Counted from the first letter of the stretch, positions 1 through 12,069 are shown. The stretch: 64,000 bases of DNA from Ptiloglossa arizonensis (GCF_051014685.1 NC_135054.1:10420001-10484000), one strand, 5' to 3'. Numbers and translations: made by a program. The notes: a model not told the origin generated them from the sequence alone.

Positions 1-411
1 CTTGTCATTCGAGTCTTTTCGATGCTATCTTTGTTTCATACTGTCTCGTAGCCCCCCTTCCCTCTTAAAAAAAGAAGACAAGACAAATTCATCGACTTTT
101 AACAGAGTAACATTCGTCCCCGAAATATAAACCAGTAGACTTCTTTTAAATTCTAAACTCGTGGAACGATTACATTAGTGAGTACATTTATAAGTACACA
201 CTTCTCGAAAGCAGTGAAGCTGGAAGTATAAAATCGTTCGTTTTCAATACTGAGCTAAATTAGAACGGAACAGTGAAATATTGAAATATTGCCACAAGGC
301 GAGAATAAGACGAAATCTATGTACATTGAATCTCCTTTAACCGCTAGTGGTCGATAATTACGAGGCTGATGGTGCACCTGTGGAGTCAATTTATAAATCG
401 AATATAATTAC

Positions 412-717
412 CGCAGATTTAACATGCGTGAACTCGTAACCGTCGGGATTTAGGACCGGAAGAATGTACCAGTCGACGTTGTTCAAGAGATATCTGTTCT
501 GATTCATCACCATCTGATCTATTATATAAAGAGACGTCACTGGAGCAATCCATTCTCTGGCGTGGATTCCAGCATCGATGAAAATAGCTGGTTTATTTTT
601 CCCACCCGTAGATAGCCGCAGTACATTCATTTGTCGTCCTTCGAAGGATGTGCCTATATTAATTAACGAAGCCACATCACCGTGAGTTTTCGTTACGTAT
701 TCCAGGTATTCACTGAT
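412..717 (-). CDS. Carboxypeptidase exon 3: start of catalytic domain with HxxE zinc motif
   Basis: A 102-codon exon between a TTCGCAG acceptor and a GTAATT donor. It starts ISEYLEYVTKTH, runs through IGTSFEGRQM and reaches AIFIDAGIHAREWIAP, the zinc-binding and substrate-binding core of M14 peptidases. It ends VLNPDGYEFTHVKSA. In family members the next residues carry the C-terminal-carboxylate-binding Asn-Arg pair; these are not in this window. Confidence 0.93.
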
Positions 718-3700
718 CTGCGAACGATTTTAATAAATTACTTCCTGGACTCTAAACGTTTCACCTCTCGTAAAACTGTGGCTTTCGTTCGCCATTTTGC
801 ATTTCATTCTTAACCAGTGGCGGATCATTTATTTGTGAAGTTCACTTAATGTATTAAAATTCAAACAAATAAATGCAAGACAATTTTTATTTAATCTTGC
901 ATGGTTTATATTGATCAAATTGATACGAAATTAGAAATATTATTGATAAAGGAAGAATGCGTGGAATGTTCACACAGATCATTCGGATCAGTGTATCGTT
1001 TACGATTATTCTTGCGAATTGAAGCTTTGAAATTAAACAATGACTCGTTTCGTAGGCTTTGAGGAAGCGTACGGTTCTACGTTAGAAACGCTTGCGCCAA
1101 TTTGTGTTTCTCTTGTTTTCTGCTACAGTTCGTTTAATGTCAGAAAGCTGTTCTAGTTTTGAAAACCAATGTTACATCGATTCACAAACCGTTCGTACAA
1201 GATACATTTCTTCCACTGTGAGCGAGTTCGTGTCTTTTATATAAAGTAATATTTTTACCGAGAATGGATAGCGACAGCTTGATCGACGATTGTAAAAATA
1301 ATTTCAGTGTATCGACAAGTAGTAAAGAAACAAGATTTTACTTCCATATCTGGAATATGGAACTGTACATATTGCGTTTCAAGATTTACCATGCGCGATG
1401 TATTTATTGACGTGAAAAATGAGGACATGTGTGTCTAAAAGATGTTTATTTTGGTTTCGTATCGTGAGTGGAAGTAATATAAAACATCGAAAATACACAT
1501 TAAACTGTTTCTCATCGTTTTACTCCACTGCGCAATTGCTCGCCCGTAATAATAATAATCCTGAATGGGGAATATTTGTCCGAAACGGTATTAATATGGT
1601 TACAAAATTTGACAATTTTTTTCCGAAAGAATCCCCAGAACTTTGCAAATTTTAGCAAAGTACAATTCTAATACTGCAATTACTTTTTACGTAGTCAATT
1701 AAATTACGTTGAAGAAAACGTGGAAAGTACGATGAATTCGTTGCTGAAATTCCATTCAATGAATTCGCCATATCTCAAAAACGGTTTGTGTTATTCGAAT
1801 GTTGTAACTTTTCCAGTAATCTGTACAAATAAAACGTGGTTGTGTTCGTCCGTTTGTTACCGTGTCGCGAGGAAAGAAACTCGGTGTAGCGCAATTAAGT
1901 TCGAAACGTGTCCATAGAGTACGTCAACTTTAAATATTATCCACCTAACATCGCAAAATTCCTGCCGGCTTTTTTTGTTACGCCCCTAAAAAGGTGGTGT
2001 ATAATATCTCGCTTATCGTTACTTTTACAGCAAAAGCCCGCGTAACGAAAGTTATTGGAAAGTAAATTTTAAAACATTTTTCTTTTATACACATTTTCGA
2101 TAAAATCGATAGTAACCGAGATATCGACCCGATACAACCCTTCCTTCCTTTAGTACTCTACAAGGGCGAGTAGCAGCAGAAGTTTATCCCCGCTTCCGAA
2201 TTTAAAGCGAAAAAACATCGTGTATCAGAAAACACTAAAATACCTTTAGCGTTCGAACGAAATTTCCTAAGCTCGGCCAACATTGGACAAGCTCAACCAG
2301 TTCGAGAATCAAAAGTATTACTTACTTCCTTGTTATTGGGATAGTAAGTGAAAGATAATTTTCCAGGTGTGTTGTAAGCTTGAAGTCTCCCTCTTAATCT
2401 GCGTTCAACCTGCTGCGTGATGTACTCTTCCGTGACCGCTTCCTGAACGTTTTCAATCGTAACCGTGTAATTCATAATATTTTCTTTCAGAAGTTGTTTG
2501 AACCCGTTTACATTGCTCGCCGTGACCAAGACGTCCGCAGTGTTCTCGGTTATTTTCGTAAAATCGAAACCGGGAAAGTTTGCCAAACTCTTCATCAATT
2601 CGAGCTGTTCCGGCGTATCGTAGAAAGTAGAGAAACCTTGCATGCTGAAAATTTTTTTTACAAAAATTAAGCATTCGTTCGAAACTTCAAACTTTAATTA
2701 ACACAGATCAATGTCATGGTAGTTGATGGTGACTGGTGTTTCAAAGTTACAACTATTCTCTAAAGGGCTTACAAGACGTGAACTCTAATACTTGTAAACT
2801 TTTAAATAGCATTACTCTCGTTAGTAATACTATAATATAGCAAGTACGTAGACAAATTGACGAATATCTCTAGTTTTTACATTACGATTTGAACAAATAC
2901 CGTGTACATTTTTAAGTATGGAAAACATGGAGGTCACCTGTTAGTCGAAGCTTAAAAGGCATTTGTAGAATGCTTTAAAAAAAACACAGTTGTGTTTACA
3001 TTCCCACTTCAGTTACAATTCGACTAACTCTTCTAGCATCACAGACGTTGTTCGTTATTAACCAAAGACGCTGTCAAATTTTGATAGCAATCATTTGGAG
3101 ATTGAGTAAAATAAAATAATTCGTAGCAGCATGAAGTCTTTGAATGAAAGCATCGAAGCAAAATGATTTATTTACTATCGTTCTATTTCGATGCTTTTAT
3201 TCCAAGGTTAGGCTAATATTACGAATTATTTTATCTCGTGCAATCTTGAAATGACTGTTGTTCGTCTTCGTCATGGTCTTTGGTTAATAATAACAATGTT
3301 TGTGATGCTAGGAGAGCTAGTGGGACTGTAACTGAAGTGGGAATGTAAATACAACTATACAGTAAACTAAGTAGATATTTAGTACATCAAACTAGAGATT
3401 CTACATCGATACTATTTATAATTTTGAAATGAAACATTTGTGCCAACAAATAGTAAATCACTTAGCATACATTAATTTCTTTATTCGTATAGATTCGTCT
3501 CTTTCTATCTTAGAAAGAGAGTCACGAAATAATGAACATTTTCCACGAAAATAGTCTCATTTATTAATTATTAGTTACTGTAAAATATTAAATAAATAAG
3601 AACGTTCTAAACCCTTTAGGTAATTAAACGTTTCGATCGTGTTGCAGCGTTTCCCAAGCTCCTTTAATGTCGAAATATATCAACACTTACATTATTTTCT

Positions 3701-4319
3701 GGCAAATTGCTTTTTACATTAAGAAACATAATTAATAATCAAATTCATTGATGTATATAAATTATAATATTGCTTGGAAATTGAAGCTATACTCTAGATA
3801 ACAAAAAATGATATACATACATACCAGAATAATAAAAATTATGAGGTTTAGAAGGAAAAAATAAATCACAATACATTGTTCTTCGTAGATGGTGGATTGT
3901 TATCTGCACTTTTTTTATAAATGTCATTATAATGTATAGAATCTACTCAAAGCCCAAAAAGTAAAGTGTTCCTTTTTGTATTTGATTATTAGCATATACT
4001 AGTAGATTGATAAACAAAAGAAATGATATTAAAAATTATAATTATACAAAAGTGACGTACATTTCGTTTAGTTTCGATACTAACTGCCATTTATCACGAA
4101 ACACTTATTTACATTGCACGCAACACAGTTTGGGAAACGCTGGTGTTAAACTTTACCCCAGAGAAACGAACACTGATCCCGTTAATACCGGTAATTTAAA
4201 AATTTGAAGAAACACACTGCAATTAACAAACGAACTTACCCCTCTAAGGGTAGCAGATTTTCTTCACCGGCCGCAAAGACGGCCGCGACGCAGAGCGTCG
4301 CGATTAAGAAGATACGCAT
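412..4319 (-). CDS. Secreted zinc carboxypeptidase (M14 family, digestive A/B type), 5' part only
   Basis: Secreted metallo-exopeptidase that removes C-terminal residues from peptides; in insects this class works mainly in the midgut lumen and is made as a zymogen. Three exons are visible on the minus strand: 4240-4319, 2326-2644 and 412-717. The junction phases agree (2 then 0), with GT donors and AG acceptors at each edge. Residues 1-17 form a signal peptide (MRIFLIATLCVAAVFAA). Residues ~25-120 are the activation propeptide. The catalytic domain follows, with the HAREW motif giving the first two zinc ligands (His, Glu) and the substrate-contacting Arg, and then VLNPDGYE. The third zinc His and the catalytic Glu would lie in exons beyond base 1, so the gene is cut by the window edge. 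I see no frameshift. Family call is firm; A versus B specificity cannot be told without the missing part. Confidence 0.93.
718..2325. other. Carboxypeptidase intron 2, no gene seen
   Basis: AT-rich intron. It contains short open frames on the plus strand (for example around 1419-1655) that start at ATG but have no recognisable domain or splice context. I treat them as chance frames. Confidence 0.75.
2326..2644 (-). CDS. Carboxypeptidase exon 2: activation propeptide
   Basis: Begins after a TTTTCAG acceptor and ends before GTAAGT. It encodes 106 codons. The segment TPEQLELMKSL and the helical stretch after it match the layout of the M14 activation peptide (Propep_M14), which caps the active site until it is cleaved by trypsin-like proteases. 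The exon ends in SFTYYPNNKE, the lead-in to the first catalytic-domain helix, which continues directly in the next exon. Confidence 0.9.
2988..3356. repeat. Long inverted repeat (foldback / MITE-like element) in carboxypeptidase intron 1
   Basis: The outer arms read AGTTGTGTTTACATTCCC at the left and, in reverse complement, AGTTGTATTTACATTCCC at the right. The match continues inward through CTAGCATCACA, GTTATTAACCAAAGAC, AAATAATTCGTA and a GCATCGAA stretch close to the centre near 3,170. The arms are about 170-180 bp each with a very short loop and scattered mismatches. No ORF is carried. A non-autonomous DNA transposon is most likely; a long hairpin RNA is possible. Confidence 0.8.
4240..4319 (-). 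CDS. Carboxypeptidase exon 1: signal peptide
   Basis: The start codon is at 4319-4317. A 26-codon open stretch follows, with a basic N-terminus and a hydrophobic core ending in AVFAA, which is a good signal-peptidase site. The exon ends in GAGGG before a consensus GTAAGT donor (4239-4234 on the minus strand). It leaves phase 2, completed by the first base of the exon ending at 2644. Confidence 0.88.
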
Positions 4320-4366
4320 GTTAGCTACTATCAATTAAACCTATTTATTATACTTGAAGCTTCTGA

Positions 4367-4375
4367 CTTTATATA
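4367..4375 (-). promoter_or_regulatory. TATA box of the carboxypeptidase gene
   Basis: TATATAAAG on the minus strand, 48 bases before the start codon. A TATA-driven transcript would start near 4344 and have a leader of about 25 bases, a layout common in highly expressed insect digestive enzyme genes. The transcription start itself is inferred. Confidence 0.6.
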
Positions 4376-5533
4376 TCAGGTCGTATCTGTACCCACCAGT
4401 ATCCTTATTTACTTTATACCAAATTGCTTTCGAAACTTGAAGCGATCAAGATGATTGCTGATACATGGCGATTGGAAAATCCGTAAATCAAACATCATTC
4501 TTGCAATATTACACCACATATAGAGTAAGATAAGTTCTCCGATTAAATGACATTCTTATCACGAAAGATAACTGTGATTGAAACTTTATAAAACATTATT
4601 GATTCGTTTTCGATACAAAACGCAACACAAAGTAACTTTGGTACATAATGTTGTTATCGATGAATATGACACATTGATGAGATTGTTAATCCTGCTTCTA
4701 ATTAATACCAATGCATCGATCTATTTATAAAAAAAAATGAAATCAGTACAAACTACTTCGTCTTACAATCTTACAGATAAACGATAGCATGAAGTGTATC
4801 GATTTGAAAAAAGTAATGAATGTTGAGTTAGTTAAAATTTAATTATCTTAAATTTTGTAATTACAAATTATTGATTAATGATTGCAGATTGTAATTGTAG
4901 ATTACGATTATTGATTAATATCAATTCAGTGCTTCTTGGTGTAATGATTATTCTTATCTTGATCGCTTTGTTAATCGATTACAAAAGTCGTACAAAAAAG
5001 AATCGATTAGTGTTCATCTCCAATCTAAACAATGTTCTATTTTACCGTAAATATTTAATTAGGTAAAATTCGAAACTGACGGTACCATAAAGTCTCGTAA
5101 GCATCGCTTCTGATCTGTGTAGTTCGACTAAAGGTAAATTACCGACCACGAATAACCGAACTCTTCGGTATACTAAGTTTTGGAATAGTGACCCACTGAT
5201 ACGTTTTTATAGGTGAAATTACAGATATGATATAGAATAACCCAAACCATCATTCAATAAAAGACAGTTTTATTCTACAGACAAGATGTAAGATAAAAGG
5301 GACATTCATTCGACATAGACGAGAAATAAGAAAGGTAGACAATCAGGTAATGCTTTTTCGTGTTACACGGATCGGGAGCTTAAAAGCTTACATTATCATT
5401 CCAGTGTTATCGATTTGAACTAGAATAAAAAATTATCGCTATTGAATATATGAATTAAAAATAAACACGATGAGAATTAACGAATTTGACGTTAAGGATA
5501 TAGCGTAAACCTTAAGAAGTAGAAGTATCGACC
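4376..5533. other. Intergenic, upstream of carboxypeptidase
   Basis: AT-rich sequence that would contain the upstream control region of the minus-strand carboxypeptidase gene. No exon with supported splice sites was seen here. Confidence 0.6.
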
Positions 5534-5721
5534 TTATAAAATATCAGTGGTATTGCAGGGACCTTTTCCTCTAAATTGATTATTCCAAGAACTGTATTCA
5601 ACCAAAGCACTGAAGCGGTGAAAGTTGTAAACGTGGAAAACTCGTCCCTGCATATCATTTGTAGGTCTATCGAATGTATCAGTTCCAGAAAATATAGTAA
5701 TAATAAGTTCCATTACTTTTC
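5534..5721 (-). other. Exon-like open frame, unidentified (terminal-exon shape)
   Basis: On the minus strand a TTTCATCTAG acceptor-like sequence at 5722 is followed by an open frame to TAA at 5536-5534. It contains an ATG at 5713 and encodes residues such as DTFDRPTNDMQGRVFHVYNF and later SSWNNQFRGKGPC. Composition is more protein-like than the flanking AT-rich DNA (aromatic-rich, with Asn-Xaa-Thr near the end). I do not recognise a family. It could be the last exon of a small gene, a gene relic, or chance. Confidence 0.25.
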
Positions 5722-7177
5722 CTAGATGAAACTCGCAACAATTTAGCAATATGAAGCTAATTGTAAGAATATTTTACAGTTACATCTATCCCATTTAAAG
5801 CCAGAAAGCTATTAATGTTATATGAAATGAATTTATCGAAATGCAACAACGTTACAAAGATATTCTTACGTTTCATTAAAATATTCATAATTTGATACGC
5901 GTTTTCAAATTTTCTATGTTCCAAAATCATACAAATGTATTTGTATATGTATCTTAAGAAACTATTCTAAGTTTATAGCCGATTAGGTCAAACAGTACAT
6001 TCTCGCGAGTAATTCCGATTACCAAGTCTCGTCACGAAGAGGTTGCTGCAAACGGAGACCCGATAAACGAAATCAAAGTTCCTTTCATCTCCTCGTTTAG
6101 ATCTGCCAAGGTACTACATTATCAACCAAATGAGGTAAAATTGAGAAAGACGAACGAACCATGGAATTGACCTTAGTTGGTCAATCCTATTTCCTCTTAG
6201 CGAGCTTGATTGGGTAAAAGGATGATCGACATTACTAAGAGAGGTACTTCATTTCTTCCTGTATCCTTATATTATTTTTCCTACATTTCTTCCTTATTCT
6301 GTTCCACGCAAAATGTCGTGAATTCCTGGAATTGTAATGTCATATTCAGAATAACTTCAGAAAGTTGTTAAAATTTTCGAAAGATATTTGGGCTGATTTT
6401 TTTAATTTTTGTACCAGGAGAATATGATGGTTGAAGATGTGGTACAATTTCGTGAATTACTGGTATTGTAACGCCATTTTTAAGAAATTTGACGAATTAA
6501 GAATCACAGGATTTTCAAATGAAACTGTGTTATATTTTGAAACTATATCTGGGAAATTGATAACCGAGAAGATAGCACATTTTATGAATTAATATTTGTT
6601 TGAAATATGTTGAATTTGTATTGTTTATTACTATAAAAAATATACGGTTTATATATGTTCCAAACAAATGTCTTGTACAAATATTGTGCAATAATAAATT
6701 CACACTTTACAATTGATGATTCTTAATTTCACAGTGTCGTCAGAGATAAACATTAACACCATATGATTGGGTTTTTCCTCCAAAATAGAAATAATATTTC
6801 CATTTATATATAAAAATATAGGCACCATATATTCGTTTTCACTTTGTTGCTTCTGTTAATTACTGTGAAAGCAAATGTTAAATTTTTTGCTTTCACAGAT
6901 CTTTCCGGTTCTCAATATTGGGTCAGAGTTATCAATTTTCTGTATAGTAAAGCTAATTAGAATTTTCCCTTATGGAAAGGTTTACCCATATTAAAAAGAA
7001 AATAACATATTTAAACTCAATAAAGGTACATTTTGTACACATAATAAAGTTTCAACAATATATGATTTCAACAACCAATGGCAAAATCAAAAATAAATAA
7101 CTTCGCGACTGAATTTGGATGATAAAACTAATCTATATGATCGGAACGCGCATTATCTACTTAATGGGGCATGTTTA
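5722..7177. other. Intergenic, no gene seen
   Basis: Very AT-rich. No open frame with coding character and no recognisable repeat. Confidence 0.6.
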
Positions 7178-7441
7178 CAATGTACTCTAAAAGGAATATA
7201 CCTATCTAGAGTTGCTATATAGTATTCACTTTACACTATCAAAATATGTTCCTAGGAATGTGTTCCTACAATGTACTCTAAAAGGAATATACCTATCTAG
7301 AGTTGCTATATAGTATCCATTGTACACTATCAAAATATGTTCCTAGGAATGTGTTCCTACAATGTACTCTAAAAGGAATATACCTATCTAGAGGTTGCTA
7401 TATGGTATTCATTGTACACTATCAACATATGTTCCTAGGAA
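7178..7441. repeat. 91-bp tandem repeat, three copies
   Basis: The unit begins CAATGTACTCTAAAAGGAAT and recurs at 7178, 7269 and 7360, an exact 91 bp period with a few substitutions and one inserted G in the third copy. Each unit contains the palindrome TTCCTAGGAA. The array ends about 130 bp before the DCAF13 start codon, so it may overlap its promoter. Confidence 0.93.
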
Positions 7442-7573
7442 TTTCATTTACGTTGGTAGATTTCAAAAATGCTCGTATATATTTAACATGTTTGTAATTT
7501 GTACGTTATTTCTAACGTGTAATGGTTAAATGTATATACGTTGATTTCAATTTGTCCTTGTTTGTTTAATAAA

Positions 7574-9441
7574 ATGAAAGTGAAAATTTTAACAAGAAAT
7601 CCGGATGAATACTTACGAGAAACAAAACGTGACATTCATAAAGGTTAGTTTTATCCAAACATACATAACCTTTAAAATAGCAAATTTTCTAATATAATCA
7701 TTTTTATATTTCACTATATAAATATTTTCAAATAGGAAACAATAATATGTTAATTACTAATTATGTATATTATTTATAGTTCCTAGGAACTATGATCCTG
7801 CATTACACCCTTTTGAAACAGCAAGAGAATATACTAGAGCACTAAATGCAGTAAAATTACAAAAAGTATTCGCGAAGCCTTTCGTAGGATGTTTGGAAGG
7901 TCATAGAGATGGAGTGTCCACCTTGTGTAAACATCCTCTGCAACTATCAACACTTATCAGTGGAGCTTTTGATGGAGAAATAAGGGAATGGAATCTTCCT
8001 AAAAGAACTTGCGAACGTACATTTTTGGCACATGATGGTGCAGTACGTGGAATTGCATTTAATGAAAATGCTGAACACTTTATTAGTATTGGCGATGATA
8101 AAACTATTAAAACATGGAAAACAGAACAACCATTGTTTGGTGAAGAGGAGGAACCTATCAATACAATACTTAGTAAAGTAAGATTCAAAAGATTAAAGAC
8201 AAAAATTATTTTATTCTACATATTTAATTTAAAATTATGAATATTTTAGACTATTATAACTGGCATCTCTCATCACCGAACACAGCCTATATTTGTAACA
8301 TGTGGTGAAGTCTGTCATCTTTGGGAAGAAACTAGAAATGAACCAATTAATACATTCAAATGGGGTGTTGATAGCTTGTATGACATTAAGTACAATCTTG
8401 TTCAGTCAAATTTATTTGGTAAAAATTATTGCATATTGTGGTACGTATTGGAAAATACTTTACTTCACATTTGAAAAATATTAATTTCTATTTTACAGCT
8501 GCTTGCGCAAGTGACCGTAGTATAATCTTATACGATGCCAGAGAAGCAGGTCCTTTACGAAAAATGTTCATGAAGTTAAGGACAAATAAACTGGCTTGGA
8601 ATCCCATGGAAGCTATAACTCTAACATGTGCCAATGAAGACTACAAGTATGTTTATGAAAAACATGATATTATTTGATACATAAAAACTTTAATGAATTA
8701 CTAATATTTTCACTTTAGTTTATATACTTTTGACATTCGTAAATTACACAAACCCGTAAATGTACATATGGACCACGTAGAAGCTGTGACAGATGTGGAT
8801 TATGCACCAACTGGAAAAGAATTTGTGTCTGGTAGTTATGATAAATCTGTTCGTATTTTTGAAGTTGATAAAGGTCATTCTCGGGAAATTTATCACACCA
8901 AACGTATGCAAAGACTGACCTGCGTAATGTGGTCCCTGGATAATAAATATATTCTTAGCGGTAGCGATGAAATGAATATTAGAGTTTGGAAGGCAAGAGC
9001 GTCAGAAAAGTTGGGTGTGGTATGTACTTGAAATAATTATTTCTAATTTATTTTCGTTTTTGTCTACTTTTATACACGAAATCAATCAAATATGTTATAG
9101 CTGAAACCTAGAGAAAGAGCAGCTTTATATTACAGTGACGCATTGAAAGAAAAGTTTGCCGCACATCCCCAAATTAAGAGAATTGCTCGTCACAGACAGG
9201 TTCCAAAACATATTTATACTGCTAAAGCCGAATTACGTACAGTCCGCGAGAAAAGTAAACGGAAGTACGTATTACTGTCTAAATGGAAAAGTAATGTAAA
9301 ATATAAGTATTCTTTATTAGAATATTTTATTATATACGATTATTTAATTATAGGGAGAGCAATAGGCGTGCTCATTCCAAAGCGGGAGCAGTACCTTTCC
9401 TTTCGGAGAAACACAAGCATGTCATTAGACAAGACCTCTAA
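7574..9441 (+). CDS. DCAF13: DCAF13 / Sof1 homologue, WD40 ribosome-biogenesis factor (complete, 7 exons)
   Basis: Nucleolar WD40 protein of the small-subunit processome, required for 18S rRNA maturation (yeast Sof1); in animals it also serves as a substrate receptor of CUL4-DDB1 ubiquitin ligase. Exons: 7574-7643, 7780-8177, 8250-8418, 8499-8646, 8719-9019, 9101-9264, 9354-9441. All introns are short and GT-AG. Phases sum to 446 codons, so 445 residues, the usual length for the animal protein. The N-terminus (MKVKILTRNPDEYLRETK) is diagnostic. WD repeats run from about residue 60 to 350, with blade ends such as GEIREWNL, KTIKTW and MNIRVWKA. The C-terminal ~90 residues form the basic Sof1 domain (KEKFAAHPQIKRIARHR). 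No break or missing motif seen. The call is firm. Confidence 0.97.
7776..7793. repeat. 18-bp perfect palindrome over the DCAF13 intron 1 / exon 2 junction
   Basis: ATAGTTCCTAGGAACTAT. The AG at 7778-7779 is the splice acceptor, so the left arm holds the acceptor and the right arm encodes the first residues of exon 2 (PRNY). Its core matches the TTCCTAGGAA of the upstream 91 bp repeat. Confidence 0.85.
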
Positions 9442-9484
9442 TCAACAATTATCTATTATATTACTGCAATGTTTGTGCAAATTT

Positions 9485-9490
9485 AATAAA
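9485..9490 (+). promoter_or_regulatory. Putative polyadenylation signal of DCAF13
   Basis: AATAAA 44 bases after the TAA stop. Further AT-rich sequence with T-rich stretches follows. This would give a very short 3' UTR; later alternative signals are possible. Confidence 0.5.
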
Positions 9491-11697
9491 AGTAACAACC
9501 TTTTTTCCTGTTAAATCAAAATTGATATAATTTTATCTATGCAAGACACGTTTCTAGAATAATATTATTTTAGAAATTACAACGCGAATTTACAATGCGA
9601 TTAAAATAGAAACGCATTATCGTTGGATACTAAAAAAGAAATTATGAATAATATATAAATACGATTCACATTTTATTCTAAAATTAAATTGTCCAAAAAA
9701 AATTTTAATTATATTATAAACGGTAACCCCGTGAAAATATGACAGTTTGGCATCATCGAAATCGTTTGAAATGTAAAAAGAAGGTATAAGATAAAATTTA
9801 ACGATTCAAAGGTCTAAATTCCTATTTCTTGTGTAAAGTGTGATTGCATCTCTTTTTGTAAACAGAATCATATATTTTTGTAATACTATATTGAATGTAA
9901 TTTTTTATTTCTTATACAAAACTATCAGAACATTTTTCAGAGAGGTAGAACATACGCGTAAAGTAATATGCGCGTTAAAAGATACAAACAATAACTTACA
10001 AGCTTAATGTTAAAATCAGAGCCTTAACAAGGTGGAGACAAAGAGAGCACGTGTGTCTAGGTGCCTGCAAGAACTATTCTGTTTTGCCCTATATTTTTTT
10101 ATTATATCTCAAATCGTTTCGACGGTACAATCCATCCCAATTTTGTGGGTTAATTTGTATACTTACATTCATTGAACATTTAATAAATTCATTGGTAATA
10201 TTTAAATAAAAATACCATGCAAATTATAAAAATGTTATTTCGAAATCGTGGTTGACTCATTGATATACGAGCTGTGTCGCTTTCAAGTTTCAGCCATCGA
10301 GCATGTGTAATGCGAGACTCACTCGCTGTTGTTTTATCTCGTTCACTTTCGGTGTACCTTTAGTCGTTGAAAAGTACACGCGATGCTCGATCTCCGCTCG
10401 TGATAAAAATCATCACTTACTTCTGCTTTCAGACGAACCGGGGGTCCTCGTTTTGTTACTTGAAAGCGGGAACTAATACCGGTATTGAGTATCAGACGTA
10501 CAGTTTGTAGTGTTTTCATCCCATCCTAAAAGTCTGTCATTTCGTACGTTGCAATGTAATATTTTCGAGGATGAATAATGTTATTTCGGGCGTAGTATTA
10601 GTTTACAGTCTAAATTATATTATTTTATTTATTGTTTATTGTAATAAATAATTTTATTGAAATTATACAACGCATTGCTATAATGATTCGTAAAACGTTA
10701 CAAACTTCAAGCAGTGATTAATGTCTCGCTTAGCGTAGAGTACAACGATTAATTAATTTTCTTTCATTTTCTTTGCGCGTTTGTTCTAGCAGCCGTTAAT
10801 CAATTTGACGATACAAAGATTTTCCAGTACCTTTCACTCGATATCGAAGTTACAATGAATATTCGTAAACTAACTGAATCATGCTGAAGTTTCATTCTAT
10901 GTATTTCTCGAGGATGACGATAAGCGATTTTTCTTCGCACCTTTTTTACGTTTACTTTGCTCTTTGAAGTCCGTATTATAGCTGGTTATGCGTCCGGTGG
11001 ATTCGGTTTAAATAAACGAATGTAAAACACATTTATCGATTTTTATATATAAATTCTAGCATGGCATGGAGCGAGTTGTATTCAATTTGTTACCAGATAT
11101 ACTTGAACGCGCGTAAACTTCTTATTAAAATATTTTATCGGTTATTATCTGTCTTATCTGCGTTGCTTCGTAGGATAAATCGACGGCCGTTCGTATAATC
11201 TGATCCGATGTGTTTCGTGTTGCTCGGTAGAAGAGTGGCAGTACGTTTCAATAAGCTATTTCGTTTCCTCCTTTATCCTGCATATTGAAAAAAAAGAATC
11301 GAGAAGTAGGAGTTGCACGAAGTGTTTCCCTTAAAGTTCTACGTTCCTGGGCGTACAAAAAGCAGCACACATTTTTCCAATATCGGCTGATACACGTGTG
11401 TAATTTCTGTATGTTTCCCCTCCTTTCTTCTTAATTATTCACTATGCGCACGCAAATTCTGTACAAGACTAGGTGAGTCGACCGATTAAATTACCACTGC
11501 AAAGTTATCTTAGCCCCCTTCGTGGGCTTCCAAGTCCCATGGAATTCTACGCCTTCGTCTCATCAATGTTCCAAGGATACAGCCCCTTTCTAACGCTGCC
11601 GTTGAGTTCGTTTAATTAAATATAAGTAGTATGGTATAACAATAATTATAATTTATATACATATAAACACATGTACATTAATTTCGGAACACACTAT
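9491..11697. other. Intergenic region between convergent genes, no gene seen
   Basis: AT-rich, with somewhat GC-richer stretches near 10,290-10,480 and 11,460-11,620. No exon with coherent splice sites or domain was found on either strand. Confidence 0.6.
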
Positions 11698-12069
11698 TTA
11701 GTCGCGTGAAACGTTCTTGACAGAATCTCGAGAATCCTCTTCTCTTCTCATCAGTCGATCGAAAATCAACGTAAACTTAATCACAGTGTCGACGGGTACA
11801 ACTAATTGAAAATCATACGCCAATTTAACGCCGGTTACACCTACCTGGCGGTATCTCAGCGGTAAATTCCCAACCGTAACATAATTTCTATTGTCGTTGG
11901 TTGAACGCAACGCTGCTGATTAATAAAACTTTGATCTCGAAACTAACCGCGACCGTATCGTGACACCAATACAGTTCCACGAGGTTCTTTCAAAACGAAA
12001 TCCATTCAAAAAGACATTCACAGTGACATTCAAAAATATACTCATCTCATTCTTGCGGTAATTTTTCAT
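11698..12069 (-). pseudogene. Open frame split by one in-frame stop, unidentified
   Basis: Reading the minus strand from an ATG at 12069, 49 codons (MKNYRKNEMSIFLNVTVNVF...) end at TAA 11922-11920. The same frame then stays open for another 73 codons, including YVTVGNLPLRYRQVGVTG and KLAYDFQLVVPVD, to a stop at 11700-11698. The alternating hydrophobic pattern suggests beta strands. Together it could be one ~120-residue ORF with a single nonsense codon. I do not recognise a family; a chance frame is possible. Confidence 0.3.

Noticed and set aside
7901..8188. 95-codon minus-strand ORF
   Set aside because: Antisense shadow of DCAF13 exon 2.
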